Assembly: GCF_003391095.1 (NCBI RefSeq)
Contig: NZ_CP031447.1
Coordinates: 1,550,001-1,614,000, forward strand
Source: Austwickia chelonae
Lineage (GTDB): Bacteria > Actinomycetota > Actinomycetes > Actinomycetales > Dermatophilaceae
Length of the DNA: 64,000 nucleotides
Direction of reading: 5' to 3'
Part shown: positions 50,657 to 60,431 of the stretch, piece by piece
Numbering within the stretch: the first letter of the stretch is position 1
Layout: every line of letters starts with the position of its first letter
Program-made: the position numbers and the translations under genes
The notes under the pieces: model-generated
Databases searched by the model: none
Told to the model about the DNA's origin: nothing
Seen by the model: the letters and a program-made list of their open reading frames with translations, nothing else

Positions 50657-52309
50657 TCAGGACACGCGGTAGGAGCGCACCAGGCTCTGCAACCCTGAGG
50701 CGGTCTTCGACATCGAAACTGCTGCATCCAGTGCGGATCCCGCCCCGACAGCCACCTGCTTGGACTGGTTCGCCAACTCCTCCACCGTGACGGCGATCTG
50801 CTGAGAACCGTCGGACGCATCCTGCACCGAGCGGGTCATCTCCCGGGTGGTCGCGGTCTGTTCCTCCACGGCTGAGGCGATGGTCGACTGGGTCTCGTTG
50901 ATCCGACCGATGACATCCGTGATCTTCTGCAAGGCAGTGGTCGTCGCCGCAGCATCCTCCTGGATACCCAGAACCTTCGCCGAGATGTCCTCCGTGGCCT
51001 CTGCGCTCTGTCGGGCCAGGTCCTTCACCTCGTTGGCCACGACGGCGAAACCCTTACCGGCCTCTCCGGCTCGGGCAGCCTCGATGGTGGCATTGAGCGC
51101 AAGCAGGTTGGTCTGTTCAGCGATGCTGGTGATCGACTTCATCACTTCACCGATGAGCACCCCTGACGTGCTGAGCTTGTCGACGATAGAGGCGGTGTCA
51201 GCAGCCTCCCTGGCAGCTTCTTCGGCCACCTGCGCTGCCCGGCCGGCTGCTGCAGCGATCTCCTCGATGGAGGCGTGCATCTCCTCGGTTCCGGCAGCTA
51301 CCGTGCTCACATTCCCACTGACGACATCGGCACGTTCAGCGGCATTGCCGGATCGCGAAGAAGTCTCATCTGCCACTTTTCCCAGGTGCTGGGCGGTCGA
51401 GGTCAGCTCTTCGGAAGAGCGGGTCAGATCGTTGGCGTCATGGCCGATCTGCCGAACCATCTGAGCGACTTGTTCAGTGCGATGGTTGAACGCCTTTGCC
51501 AACTCGTGCAGTTCGAGGACGCCGGCCGGAGCCAGCCGGAAGGTCAGATCCTTGGAGTCGTTCACGCGCAATTCTTGGGTGAACCGGCTGATGACAGAAC
51601 CAATCTGTCGATTCACCAGCAGCAAGACCCCCGCGAAGGCCGCAGCGGACAGGAAAGCGGACCCCGCCAGGGCGTACTGCGCCTTGTCCCGGGCGTCCCG
51701 ACCGTCCTGAACGTCCTTCTGCAACCGGGTCGAGAGACGCCGGTCGAAATCGGTGATGGGTGCCATGATCTTCGACACCTCGTCGGAGTACTCCTTGCCA
51801 TGGACCAGTGAGACCGCCAACGATCGTTTCTGCGCCGCAGGCAAAGCCTGGTCCTCTGCAGAGAAGGACCATCCGGCCACGGCGGGGGGCATCTGGCTGT
51901 TCGGCACACCCTGCGCCTCGTAGACCAACCGCATGGCCCGAGTCTCCAATTTGACCAGATTGGCGGAATTGGCGCTTGCCTGGTCGACCAAGGCCAGCTC
52001 TTCAGCCGGTGTGCCCTGCTCCTTCAGCTTCTGCAAGGCCTTCGCCTGGGACTTGGTCGTGTTGATCTCCGTCCAGTACCGATCACTCCACTGGGTGTCA
52101 CCGGTCGCAGCGAATGCACGGATGTTGTTCGTCAGGAGCGCTGAGGAATCAGCCACGGCTCGCGCAGCAGCCAGGGAGGCTGACTGCCGCTCCAAGGCGA
52201 GGTCTGCGCTCGCACCGGTACGGAAAGCCACGACGACCGCGCTCCCCGTGACGACCGCGAGGATCAAAGCGGCTACTGCAGCGATACGGATCAGTGTTGA
52301 CTGACGCAT
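50657..52309 (-). CDS. Methyl-accepting chemotaxis protein
   Basis: 550 residues. TM1 at about 8-30 ([21 protein letters not shown]), periplasmic-side four-helix-bundle sensor to about 210, TM2 about 213-233 ([14 protein letters not shown]), HAMP to about 285 and a long cytoplasmic coiled coil with hairpin tip [21 protein letters not shown]. The tip is canonical, so it should couple to CheA/CheW, which are not in this window. The presence of a receptor implies a motile stage in the organism. GGAGGG lies six bases before ATG 52309. Confidence 0.93.
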   Translation of the reverse strand: MRQSTLIRIAAVAALILAVVTGSAVVVAFRTGASADLALERQSASLAAARAVADSSALLTNNIRAFAATGDTQWSDRYWTEINTTKSQAKALQKLKEQGTPAEELALVDQASANSANLVKLETRAMRLVYEAQGVPNSQMPPAVAGWSFSAEDQALPAAQKRSLAVSLVHGKEYSDEVSKIMAPITDFDRRLSTRLQKDVQDGRDARDKAQYALAGSAFLSAAAFAGVLLLVNRQIGSVISRFTQELRVNDSKDLTFRLAPAGVLELHELAKAFNHRTEQVAQMVRQIGHDANDLTRSSEELTSTAQHLGKVADETSSRSGNAAERADVVSGNVSTVAAGTEEMHASIEEIAAAAGRAAQVAEEAAREAADTASIVDKLSTSGVLIGEVMKSITSIAEQTNLLALNATIEAARAGEAGKGFAVVANEVKDLARQSAEATEDISAKVLGIQEDAAATTTALQKITDVIGRINETQSTIASAVEEQTATTREMTRSVQDASDGSQQIAVTVEELANQSKQVAVGAGSALDAAVSMSKTASGLQSLVRSYRVS

Positions 52310-52423
52310 GAAGAGAGCCCTCCGTGTGGATGGATTCTCGTTCTTGTCGGCTGAGGAAATCGATTTTTGAGCTGCACACTTGGGCCACGACGATCACCGG
52401 TCCGTGGGCTAGCTGTTACTCGG

Positions 52424-53443
52424 TCAGGCCTCCACCCGCCCGTAGGTGCGTTTGGCTTTTTCCAGGGCCGAGACGTAGCCGGCTCTGCCGTATCCGCTCG
52501 TGTCGACATCGACCGGGACGGACAGCAAACCACGGGCGGAGTCGACGGAGGGGAAACCTTTACGGTTCAACCAGGTGTCCAAGCCATTGATCAGATCCTT
52601 TGCGGACGACTCACCGCCGCGGACCAAGGCAGAGGTCGACATCACGACATCTGCTCCGGCCAGCAGATAACGAACGACGTCATCAGCGCTCTCCACCCCG
52701 GTCGTCCCCGCCAACGACCCGCTCACTCGGCCGCGCAGGGCTGCGATCCAGGTTTGCGGGAGCCGTGCCTCCGAACGCGACGAGAGCACCAGGCCAGATT
52801 CAACCGTCACCGATTCGATGTCGATCTCCGGCTGGATCCACCGGTTGAAGAGCACCAGCCCGTCCGCGCCGGCCTGGTCCAGGCGGAGCGCCACCGACCC
52901 GAAGGAGGAAAAATACGGTGAGAGTTTCACCGCAACCGGTATCGATACTGCTGCTTTCACCCGTTTGAGGATCTCCACATGTCGTTCTTCGACGAGTCGA
53001 CCATCCACGTCTAGGTCTCCAGGGACCAGGTAGATGTTCAACTCTATTGCGGCAGCTCCGGCGTCCTGCATCTGGCGGGCGAAATCGGCCCAACTGCCGA
53101 TGGTGGAGCCGTTCAACGAAGCGATCACCGGGATCTCGACCGCCTTGGACGACTCCTCCAGGAGATGGAGATAACGGGTCGACAGGCCGGAGTCATTACT
53201 GGGCACCGTGGGGAAATAGGACAGCGACTCCGCGAAGGACTCCTCGTGGAGCTCTTCCAGCACGAGGTCACGGGCTGCTTCATGGCGCAGTTGCTCCTCG
53301 AAGAGCGAGAAAAGGACCACTGCGCCTACTCCGCCATCGGCGAGTCTGCGGACGCCTTCCACGCTCTGGCTGAGCGGCCCGGCCGAGGCGACCACCGGAT
53401 TGCTCAGCTCAAGTCCGAGATAGCGGGTCGTCAGGTCTGCCAT
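52424..53443 (-). CDS. Dihydroorotate dehydrogenase-like FMN protein
   Basis: 339 residues with a PyrD-type TIM barrel: TRYLGLELSNPVVASAGPLS at the start, IPVIASLNGSTIGSW, AAAIELNIYLVP, VAVKLSPYFSS and late phosphate-binding VVRYLLAGADVVMSTSALVR. The catalytic region of true PyrD1 (Asn-Cys loops) is not obvious. This branch is commonly encoded right after nifJ; its reaction is unknown. It starts 3 bases after the nifJ stop, the third gene of the operon. Confidence 0.78.
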   Translation of the reverse strand: MADLTTRYLGLELSNPVVASAGPLSQSVEGVRRLADGGVGAVVLFSLFEEQLRHEAARDLVLEELHEESFAESLSYFPTVPSNDSGLSTRYLHLLEESSKAVEIPVIASLNGSTIGSWADFARQMQDAGAAAIELNIYLVPGDLDVDGRLVEERHVEILKRVKAAVSIPVAVKLSPYFSSFGSVALRLDQAGADGLVLFNRWIQPEIDIESVTVESGLVLSSRSEARLPQTWIAALRGRVSGSLAGTTGVESADDVVRYLLAGADVVMSTSALVRGGESSAKDLINGLDTWLNRKGFPSVDSARGLLSVPVDVDTSGYGRAGYVSALEKAKRTYGRVEA

Positions 53444-53446
53444 TGC

Positions 53447-56400
53447 TCAGCTCTCCTTCCGGGCATCTGCGGCGAAGGCCTCGGCTTCGCGGGTCGCCAT
53501 CTTTTCGTACTCGTCCCAGCGGCGAGCCACCTGGGATTGCCCCAGTTCCAGCAGGCGGTCGGCCTCGGCGGGGTCTGCTCCGGCCAGCATCCGGAAGCGC
53601 AGCTCGTCCCGGTGATAGTCCCGCAAAGTGATCCGTGGGCGGGGGCTGTCCAGCAGGAAGGGATTACGTCCTTCCATCCGCAGGATCGGGTTGTACCTCA
53701 TCAACGGCCAATGTCCGGAACTCACCGCCTTGTACTGCTGGTCCAGGCCCTTGCGCATATCGATGCCGTGGGCGATGCAGTGGCTGTACGCGATGATCAG
53801 GCTAGGTCCGTCATATGCTTCCGCTTCGCGGAAGGCTTTCAGCGTCTGTTGCGGATCTGCGCCCATGGCGACTCGAGCGACGTAGACGTGTCCGTAGGCG
53901 GTCGCCTGTAGAGCCAGGTCCTTCTTCGCGGTGGTCTTTCCTGCTGCCGCGAACTTGGCCACCGCACCTAAAGGTGTCGATTTGCTGCTCTGCCCGCCGG
54001 TGTTCGAATAGACCTCGGTGTCCATGACCAGCACGTTGACATTTCGACCGGAGGCCAGGACATGGTCCAGGCCTCCGGAGCCGATGTCATAGGCCCAGCC
54101 GTCGCCACCGACGATCCAGACCGACCTGCGCACCAGATGGTCGACGACGGAGACCAGGTCCTTGACGGCGACACCGTCCGTATCGGCCAGGCGCTGTCGT
54201 AGCTCGGCGACCCGCGCCTGTTGGGCATGGATCTCGTTCTCCCGGGCCTGAGGCGCCTCCAGAATCGCATCGACCAGGTCGGCGCCGATCTCCTCGCGCA
54301 GCGCCGATAGGCGTTGCCTGGCCAGCCCGGCCTGCAGATCCGCAGCCAGACGCATACCCATCCCGAATTCGGCGTTGTCCTCGAAGAGACTGTTGCTCCA
54401 CGCCGGTCCACGCCCTTCGGTGTTCTTCGTCCACGGTGTCGTGGGGAGGTTTCCGCCGTAGATCGATGAGCACCCCGTGGCATTGGCGACCATTGCGCGG
54501 TCCCCGAAGAGTTGTGTCAGGAGCTTCACGTACGGGGTTTCACCGCACCCGCTACATGCGCCCGAGAACTCGAACAGTGGCTCGAGGTACTGGATGCCTC
54601 GCACGGTGCCGAAATCGACCTTGCTGCGCGTATTCACCGGGATCGATTCGAAGAAGGCCACATTGGCTTTGGTGGGTTCCCGGTCCCGGACAGGTTCAAC
54701 ATTGATCGCTCGCCGGTTCGGACGATCGATCGGGGTGACAGGACAGGCCTCGACGCACAGCCCGCAGCCGGTGCAGTCCTCGGCGTACACCTGAAGGGTG
54801 TACCGCTCACCGGGGATTCCGGCAGCATTCAAGGGAGCAGAGACAAAGGATGCTGGGGCACCTTCGAGATGGGTGGTACGGAAACGTTTGGCCCGTAGCA
54901 CCGCGTGCGGGCACACCAACGAACAGTTACCGCACTGAATGCAGTCCTCGTCGCTCCACACGGCCACGGTCTCTGAGATATTCCGCTTTTCGTACGCCGT
55001 GGTTCCGCTGGGGTAGGTGCCGTCGACCGGAAGCGCGCTCACCGGGAGGTCATCGCCGCGTCCGATCAACATCTTCGCCGTGACCTCCCGGACGAAACCG
55101 GGTGCATCGGCCGGGACCGGCGCGATGAGTGTTTTCTCACCGATGGCTTGCCCAGGTACTTCGACGCGGTGCAGAGCATTGACTGCGGCGTCGACGGCGG
55201 CCTCGTTACGAGCGACGACCTCTGCGCCCCGGCGGCCGTAGGTCTTCCGGATCGATTCCTTGACCTTCAAGACGGCTTCTTCGGCGGGAAGCACTCCGGA
55301 GATGGCGAAGAAACACGTCTGCAACACCGTATTGGTGCGCCCGGGCAGCCCGGCCTCCCGGGCGACCTCGGTTGCGTCGATGCAGTACAAACGCAGGCCC
55401 TTCTCCAGGATGCCTTCCTGGAGAGGACGAGGCAGCTGTGCCCAGAGCGCCTCCGGCGGATACGGTGCGTTCAACAGCAAGGTGCCACCGGGTTGAGCGA
55501 ACTCCAGGATGTCGACCCGCTCGGCGATCGACATGTGATGACAGCCCACGAAGCCGGCCTGGCGTACTAGATAGGGTGCCCGGACGGGTTTCGGGCCGAA
55601 CCGTAGATGTGAGACGGTCCGTGAGCCGGATTTCTTGGAGTCGTAGACGAAGTACCCCTGGGCGAAGGTGCCCTCCTGCGAGCCGAGGATCTTGATGGTG
55701 TTCTTGTTCGCTCCGACGGTGCCGTCGCTGCCCAGCCCGTAGAAGACCGCTCCCACGGTGCCCGCAGGCATGATGTCCGGCTCCGGGCCGACCTCCAAGG
55801 AGAGGTGGGTGACGTCATCGGTGATCCCGACCGTGAACCTGGGACGCGGCTCTTCACCTGCTAGTTCGGCGTAGATCGCTTGAACCATCGCTGGAGTGAA
55901 TTCTTTGCTGGACAGCCCGTAGCGTCCTCCGGTGACCAAGGGCATCACCGCTCGTCGACCGCGGGAGACGGCCTCACCCAGCGCTGCCAGCACGTCGAGG
56001 AAGAGCGGCTCGCCGATGGACCCGGGTTCTTTCGTACGGTCGAGCACCGCGACCCGGCGAACGCTCTGGGGGAGTGCTGCTACCAACTCTTCGGTGGGGA
56101 AAGGCCGGTACAGGCGTACCCGGAGCACTCCGACCTTCTGCCCATCCGCGGCGAGATGCTCAACGGTCTCGATGACCGTTTCAGCGCCCGAGCCCATGAT
56201 CACTACGACGTGTTCGGCATCAGGGGCACCGAAGTACTCGACCAGGTGGTAACGGCGTCCGGTCAGCGTCGCCAACTGATCCATCGCGTCCTGGGTGATC
56301 GCCGGCGTCTCCTGGTAAAAGGTGTTGGCGGTCTCTCGGGACTGGAAATAGGTGTCCGGGTTCTGCGCCGTTCCACGGATGAAGGGGTGTTCCGGTGAGA

Positions 56401-57016
56401 GGGCACGTTCCCGGTGTGCTCGCACGAGTTCGACCGGTACCAGCGTGCGCAGGTCGTCGTCCGAGAGCATCTGCAAGGTGTTGAGCTCATGGCTGGTACG
56501 GAAACCGTCGAAGAAATGGATGAAGGGCACCCGGGATCGCAAGGTGGCCAGTTGAGCCACCAGCGCCATGTCGTGTGCCTCTTGCACGGAGGCGCTGGCC
56601 AACAAGGCCCAGCCGGTCTGCCGCACGGCCATGACGTCCTGGTGGTCACCGAAGATGGACAGCCCTTGGGTCGCCAGGGATCGTGCGGCGACGTGGATGA
56701 CGGCGCTGGTCAGCTCCCCGGCGATCTTGTACATGTTGGGGATCATCAGGAGCAGCCCCTGACTGGCGGTGAACGTGGTCGACAGGGCTCCGGCCTGCAG
56801 CGCGCCGTGGGTGGCCCCGGCTGCACCGCCTTCGGACTGCATCTCCACGACGGTGGGGACGGTTCCCCAGATGTTGGTTCGGCCGTGTGCCGACCATTCG
56901 TCGGCGAGTTCGGCCATCGTGGAGCTGGGGGTGATCGGATAGATCGAGCACAGTTCGTTAAGGCGATAGGCCACCGATGCTGCGGCTTCGTTGCCGTCGA
57001 TGATCGCGGTTGTCAT
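53447..57016 (-). CDS. nifJ: Pyruvate:ferredoxin (flavodoxin) oxidoreductase
   Basis: Oxidises pyruvate with CoA to acetyl-CoA, CO2 and reduced ferredoxin or flavodoxin. One-chain form of 1189 residues. N-terminal pyrimidine-binding domain (LCSIYPITPSSTMAELADEW), gamma domain, two 4Fe-4S sites in CIQCGNCSLVCPHA and CTGCGLCVEACPVTP, and the TPP domain with proximal-cluster Cys in GACSGCGETPYVK, ATGCSSIYGG and the late SHCIAHGIDM. The enzyme is O2-sensitive in many hosts, so the organism probably uses it under low oxygen. Its start overlaps the gltD-like stop by one base (TGATG), so the pair is coupled. Confidence 0.95.
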   Translation of the reverse strand: MTTAIIDGNEAAASVAYRLNELCSIYPITPSSTMAELADEWSAHGRTNIWGTVPTVVEMQSEGGAAGATHGALQAGALSTTFTASQGLLLMIPNMYKIAGELTSAVIHVAARSLATQGLSIFGDHQDVMAVRQTGWALLASASVQEAHDMALVAQLATLRSRVPFIHFFDGFRTSHELNTLQMLSDDDLRTLVPVELVRAHRERALSPEHPFIRGTAQNPDTYFQSRETANTFYQETPAITQDAMDQLATLTGRRYHLVEYFGAPDAEHVVVIMGSGAETVIETVEHLAADGQKVGVLRVRLYRPFPTEELVAALPQSVRRVAVLDRTKEPGSIGEPLFLDVLAALGEAVSRGRRAVMPLVTGGRYGLSSKEFTPAMVQAIYAELAGEEPRPRFTVGITDDVTHLSLEVGPEPDIMPAGTVGAVFYGLGSDGTVGANKNTIKILGSQEGTFAQGYFVYDSKKSGSRTVSHLRFGPKPVRAPYLVRQAGFVGCHHMSIAERVDILEFAQPGGTLLLNAPYPPEALWAQLPRPLQEGILEKGLRLYCIDATEVAREAGLPGRTNTVLQTCFFAISGVLPAEEAVLKVKESIRKTYGRRGAEVVARNEAAVDAAVNALHRVEVPGQAIGEKTLIAPVPADAPGFVREVTAKMLIGRGDDLPVSALPVDGTYPSGTTAYEKRNISETVAVWSDEDCIQCGNCSLVCPHAVLRAKRFRTTHLEGAPASFVSAPLNAAGIPGERYTLQVYAEDCTGCGLCVEACPVTPIDRPNRRAINVEPVRDREPTKANVAFFESIPVNTRSKVDFGTVRGIQYLEPLFEFSGACSGCGETPYVKLLTQLFGDRAMVANATGCSSIYGGNLPTTPWTKNTEGRGPAWSNSLFEDNAEFGMGMRLAADLQAGLARQRLSALREEIGADLVDAILEAPQARENEIHAQQARVAELRQRLADTDGVAVKDLVSVVDHLVRRSVWIVGGDGWAYDIGSGGLDHVLASGRNVNVLVMDTEVYSNTGGQSSKSTPLGAVAKFAAAGKTTAKKDLALQATAYGHVYVARVAMGADPQQTLKAFREAEAYDGPSLIIAYSHCIAHGIDMRKGLDQQYKAVSSGHWPLMRYNPILRMEGRNPFLLDSPRPRITLRDYHRDELRFRMLAGADPAEADRLLELGQSQVARRWDEYEKMATREAEAFAADARKES

Positions 57017-58719
57017 CAGAGCAGACCTCCCTGGCGTACGTCGTCAGCGCTGGTGGGTCCTTGTCCTGGGCCGGTCAGGGGACGATCAGGCCGACCTTCG
57101 GGGACCATCTCGATGGCGTGGACCGGGCACTGTTCGTAGCAGGTGCCGCAGCCGGTACATCTGTCGTAGTCATAGCGGTAGCGGTGCCCTCGTCCGAGCT
57201 TGATGACGGCATGTTCCGGGCAGGATCCGAGGCAGCCGTCGCATTCGATGCAGTTGCCGCAGGACAGGCATCGTTGTGCTTCGAAGACGGCTTGTTCGGC
57301 GTCGAGCCCGCCGACGACCTCGTCGAAGGCGCCGATCCTGGTATCGGGGTCCAGCTCGGGTTGGGCGCGGCGGGCGAAGTCGCCGAAGTACCACAGATGC
57401 AGGTCGTCGAGGTGGACGACAGGATGTTTGTCAGGGCGCTGGCCGAGGCAGGAGTTCAGCCAGGCATCGATCGTACGAGCGGCTCGTTTGCCGTGGCCGA
57501 CGCCGATGGTCACGGTGCGTTCAGAGGGAACGGCGTCTCCACCGGCGAAGATCCCGGGGACATCGGTCATCAGGGTGGTCGGGTCGACCTGCACGATGTC
57601 GCCGTCGAAGCGCATTCCTGGGATCGAGCGGAGGAAACCGCTGTCGGCTTCCTGACCGAGAGCCAGGATGACGGTGTCGGCTGCCAGTTTCTCGTAGCGT
57701 CCGGTGCCGCGAGCTTTGCCGTTCTCGTCGAGTTCCATGATCTCGACGGTGAGGTCGTCATCGACTTCGGTAATGGTCCGCAGCCAGTTCATCCGTACGC
57801 CTTCGCGTTCGGCTTCGGTGGCTTCCTCGGCGTGCGCCGGCATCTGTTCCTTGGTGCGACGGTAGACGATCATCGTCTCCTCGGCTCCGAGCCGACGGGC
57901 AACGCGGGCCGCGTCCATGGCCGTGTTGCCGCCACCGTAGACGGCGACGCGACGTCCCATGATGGGGCGTTCTCCGCTGGCGACGGTGCGGAGGAAGCTG
58001 ACTGCGTCGACGACCTTCTCGGCATCTCGTGCGGGCAGATCGACTCGTTTGGACAGATGTGCGCCGATGGCGACGAAGACGGCGTCGAAGCCACCTGTTT
58101 TCTGTTCGGTGAGGAGGTCCTTGACCACATGGTCGGTGACGATGCGGATCCCCATGTCTGTCAGTCGGACGATTTCTCTGTCGAGCACGCTGCGGGGGAG
58201 GCGGTACTCGGGGATGCCGTAGCGCATCATGCCGCCCGGTTGCGGGGAGCTGTCGTGGATCTCGACTTCGTGGCCGCGCCTGGCCAAGTGGTAGGCGGCG
58301 GAGAGCCCGGAAGGCCCGGCCCCGACCACGAGGACCCGACGTCCAGAGGCCGGCGGCGGCTCCGGGAAACGCCATCCTTCTTCTAGCGCAAGGTCTCCGA
58401 GGTGACGTTCCACGCCATGGATGGAGATGGGGCTGTCGAGGTCAGCTCGGTTGCAGCTGCTCTCACAGGGGTGGTAGCAGACGCGTCCGTGGACGGCCGG
58501 GAAAGGGTTGTCCCGGGTGAGGACCACCCAGGCCGCGTACGGATCCCCGTTCTTGAGGAGCCGAAGCCATTCCTGGATGTTCTCCCCTGCTGGACAGGCG
58601 TTGTTGCACGGTGGAAGAAGGTCGACGTACACCGGCATACGGGAGCGCACGGGGGCGACTCGTCCCGAGGCCTGGCGGAGGTCGGGCAGCTGGGTGATGT
58701 CACGGCGTAGCGGGGGCAT
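57016..58719 (-). CDS. GltD-like NAD(P)-dependent Fe-S flavoprotein with C-terminal ferredoxin domain
   Basis: About 567 residues. N-terminal Cys-rich Fe-S domain (CNNACPAGENI, CYHPCESSCNR), FAD motif RVLVVGAGPSGLSAAYHLARRG, NAD(P) motif RRVAVYGGGNTAMDAARVARR, then GIFAGGDAVPSERTVTIGVGHGKRAARTID. The C-terminus has two further 4Fe-4S motifs, CGNCIECDGCLGSCPE and CTGCGTCYEQCPVHA. It resembles glutamate-synthase small subunits, but no large subunit is present; coupling to NifJ suggests it passes electrons between ferredoxin and NAD(P) (inference). ATG 58719 has CGAGG seven bases upstream and is preferred over GTG 58725. Confidence 0.85.
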   Translation of the reverse strand: MPPLRRDITQLPDLRQASGRVAPVRSRMPVYVDLLPPCNNACPAGENIQEWLRLLKNGDPYAAWVVLTRDNPFPAVHGRVCYHPCESSCNRADLDSPISIHGVERHLGDLALEEGWRFPEPPPASGRRVLVVGAGPSGLSAAYHLARRGHEVEIHDSSPQPGGMMRYGIPEYRLPRSVLDREIVRLTDMGIRIVTDHVVKDLLTEQKTGGFDAVFVAIGAHLSKRVDLPARDAEKVVDAVSFLRTVASGERPIMGRRVAVYGGGNTAMDAARVARRLGAEETMIVYRRTKEQMPAHAEEATEAEREGVRMNWLRTITEVDDDLTVEIMELDENGKARGTGRYEKLAADTVILALGQEADSGFLRSIPGMRFDGDIVQVDPTTLMTDVPGIFAGGDAVPSERTVTIGVGHGKRAARTIDAWLNSCLGQRPDKHPVVHLDDLHLWYFGDFARRAQPELDPDTRIGAFDEVVGGLDAEQAVFEAQRCLSCGNCIECDGCLGSCPEHAVIKLGRGHRYRYDYDRCTGCGTCYEQCPVHAIEMVPEGRPDRPLTGPGQGPTSADDVRQGGLL

Positions 58720-58829
58720 TGACACACCTCGTTGTGGGTCGACGACAGACAGAGGGATCGTAGCCCTATGTTGAGACCCCGAGGAGGGACCTTCCGCCCG
58801 GTGGCTTCAACTGCTCCTCGAACGCGAGA

Positions 58830-59237
58830 TCAGTTGCGGTTCAGTAAGGTCCGCACTGCGGCCGAGAGAACACGATCAGTGGGGGAGCCCGCAGGGCAAG
58901 CCGGTGCACCCGGAGCCGCGCCGCTCTTCTCCAGCACGAAGGCCGTGGCCGCATTCAGCACGGCTTTCTGCCCCGGAGTGAAATGGGTCCATCCGGCGCG
59001 CAATGCGCCGAGGTCACCGTGGACCTGTGCGGCGGAACAGACCGTCTCGGCGCTGATGCGCCCGTTTTTCGAGGCCTTCACCATGAAGGCGTACAAATCG
59101 TCGTGGCTGGCTTCGTCCATGGGAGTCACCAGCGGTTCAACGGTGGGCCAGAGCCTGCCGAGTTCCTCGGCGAACCGCCGAAGGTCCGGATCATCGAGTT
59201 CGGTGAGGTCAGGGGGAGGGCCGTGCCGGTTCGGCAT
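58830..59237 (-). CDS. Hypothetical protein
   Basis: 135 residues, soluble and mostly helical, with an acidic N-terminal part (PPPDLTELDDPDLRRFAEELGRLWPTVEPL) and an Ala-rich end. I recognise no domain. GGAG lies seven bases before ATG 59237. It is divergent from dapB and upstream of, but 110 bases from, the gltD-like gene, so it may share that transcript. Coding is supported by the start signal and G/C-rich third positions. Confidence 0.6.
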   Translation of the reverse strand: MPNRHGPPPDLTELDDPDLRRFAEELGRLWPTVEPLVTPMDEASHDDLYAFMVKASKNGRISAETVCSAAQVHGDLGALRAGWTHFTPGQKAVLNAATAFVLEKSGAAPGAPACPAGSPTDRVLSAAVRTLLNRN

Positions 59238-59386
59238 GAGCAGTCTCCGATCGTGGGTTGAGGACGAGGTCGATGTGGGAACGCTTCACAGGTCTGCTTC
59301 GTTCCTTCCTGTTCACGGTGCCCGAATTTACGCCGACCGGTGACGGCCAAGCTCGGCCCACAGCCATCGGCGTCTACTGTGGGCGG

Positions 59387-60139
59387 GTGAGTGAAAGCAT
59401 CAAAGTCGCTGTCATCGGCGCTTCTGGACGCATGGGATCAACTGTATGTCAGGCGGTCGAAGAGGCTCCTGACCTGGAACTTGTTGGCCGGTTCGATGTC
59501 GGGGACCAGCTCGGTGATCTCGCAGGAGCCGAGGTCGTGGTCGAGTTCAGCGTCCCGGACGCGGCTCCGGGAAATGTGGCTCACTGTCTGGAACGGGGAG
59601 TTCACGTGGTCGTCGGGACGACCGGGTGGGACGAAGGACGTCTCGCCGTGCTGCGCAAGCAGCTTTCCGAAGCGCCCGAAGGAACCGGCGCGCTCATCGC
59701 GCCGAATTTCGCGATCGGCGCGATCCTCATGATGAATTTCGCCAGGACCGCAGCACGTTTCTACGAGTCCGTCGAGATCGTCGAATTGCACCATCCGAAG
59801 AAGGTGGACGCACCTTCCGGGACGGCTGCCCGAACCGCTGAGCTCGTCGCGGCAGCCAGGAAGGACGCCGGGCTGGGCGCGGTACCGGATGCGACGACGC
59901 AGGATCCGGACGGCGCTCGCGGCGCCCAGGTCGAGGGGATCCACGTGCACGGGGTGCGACTGCGCGGGTACATCGCGCATCAGGAAGTGCTCTTCGGTGC
60001 TGAGGGCGAGGGGCTGACGATCAGGCACGACAGCTTCGACCGGGTCAGCTTCATGCCTGGCGTGCTGGAAGGCGTCCGTGGAGTTCGCTCGCACCCGGGC
60101 CTGACGATCGGCTTGGAGCACTACCTGGGCCTGAGCTGA
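59387..60139 (+). CDS. dapB: 4-hydroxy-tetrahydrodipicolinate reductase
   Basis: NAD(P)H-dependent step of lysine and diaminopimelate synthesis. 250 residues. The dinucleotide motif is VAVIGASGRMGSTVCQ; the catalytic motif VELHHPKKVDAPSGTAARTAE has the paired His and the Lys; PNFAIGAILMMNFA and RIRHDSF-like TIRHDSFDRVSFMPG are also typical. GTG 59387 starts the fold; the frame is open further upstream to 59258 without similarity and the Shine-Dalgarno is weak (GGGCGG). It is followed by a very long perfect stem-loop. No other dap gene is here. Confidence 0.95.
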   Translation: MSESIKVAVIGASGRMGSTVCQAVEEAPDLELVGRFDVGDQLGDLAGAEVVVEFSVPDAAPGNVAHCLERGVHVVVGTTGWDEGRLAVLRKQLSEAPEGTGALIAPNFAIGAILMMNFARTAARFYESVEIVELHHPKKVDAPSGTAARTAELVAAARKDAGLGAVPDATTQDPDGARGAQVEGIHVHGVRLRGYIAHQEVLFGAEGEGLTIRHDSFDRVSFMPGVLEGVRGVRSHPGLTIGLEHYLGLS

Positions 60140-60153
60140 CCTCCGGGTCGGCC

Positions 60154-60209
60154 GCACGCATGGTTGAGGGCCCCGCCACATCGGTGGCGGGGCCCTCAAC
60201 CATGCGTGC
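60154..60209. terminator. 26-bp perfect bidirectional terminator
   Basis: 60154-60179 pairs without mismatch with 60184-60209 around an ATCG tetraloop, between the convergent dapB and ybdD genes. No T tract on either side. Confidence 0.9.
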
Positions 60210-60220
60210 TTCGGTGCCGA

Positions 60221-60427
60221 TCAGCAGCACCGGGATTTCGGGTTGCGTTCCATCTCGTCGTACTTGTCCCGCCAGAACTGTCGTTTGGTGGGGACCGATG
60301 CGTCGGGATGGTGCCTGCGCAGATGATCGACGTAACGGTCGTAGGCGTCGGCACCGGTCACCCCGTTGCACCACCATCGGAAAGCTCCGGTGACACGTCG
60401 GATACGTGCGAGGCTGTCACGGCTCAT
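60221..60427 (-). CDS. ybdD: YbdD/YjiX-family small protein
   Basis: 68 residues starting MSRDSLARIRRVTGAFRWWCNGVTG and ending in a Cys pair; YDRYVDHLRRHHPDASVPTKRQFWRDKYDEMERNP is typical of the family. In E. coli the paralogue YbdD works with CstA in pyruvate uptake. Its ATG follows the cstA stop by 4 bases, so the two are cotranscribed. The open frame continues upstream inside cstA but that part is not coding. Confidence 0.92.
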   Translation of the reverse strand: MSRDSLARIRRVTGAFRWWCNGVTGADAYDRYVDHLRRHHPDASVPTKRQFWRDKYDEMERNPKSRCC

Positions 60428-60431
60428 GACG

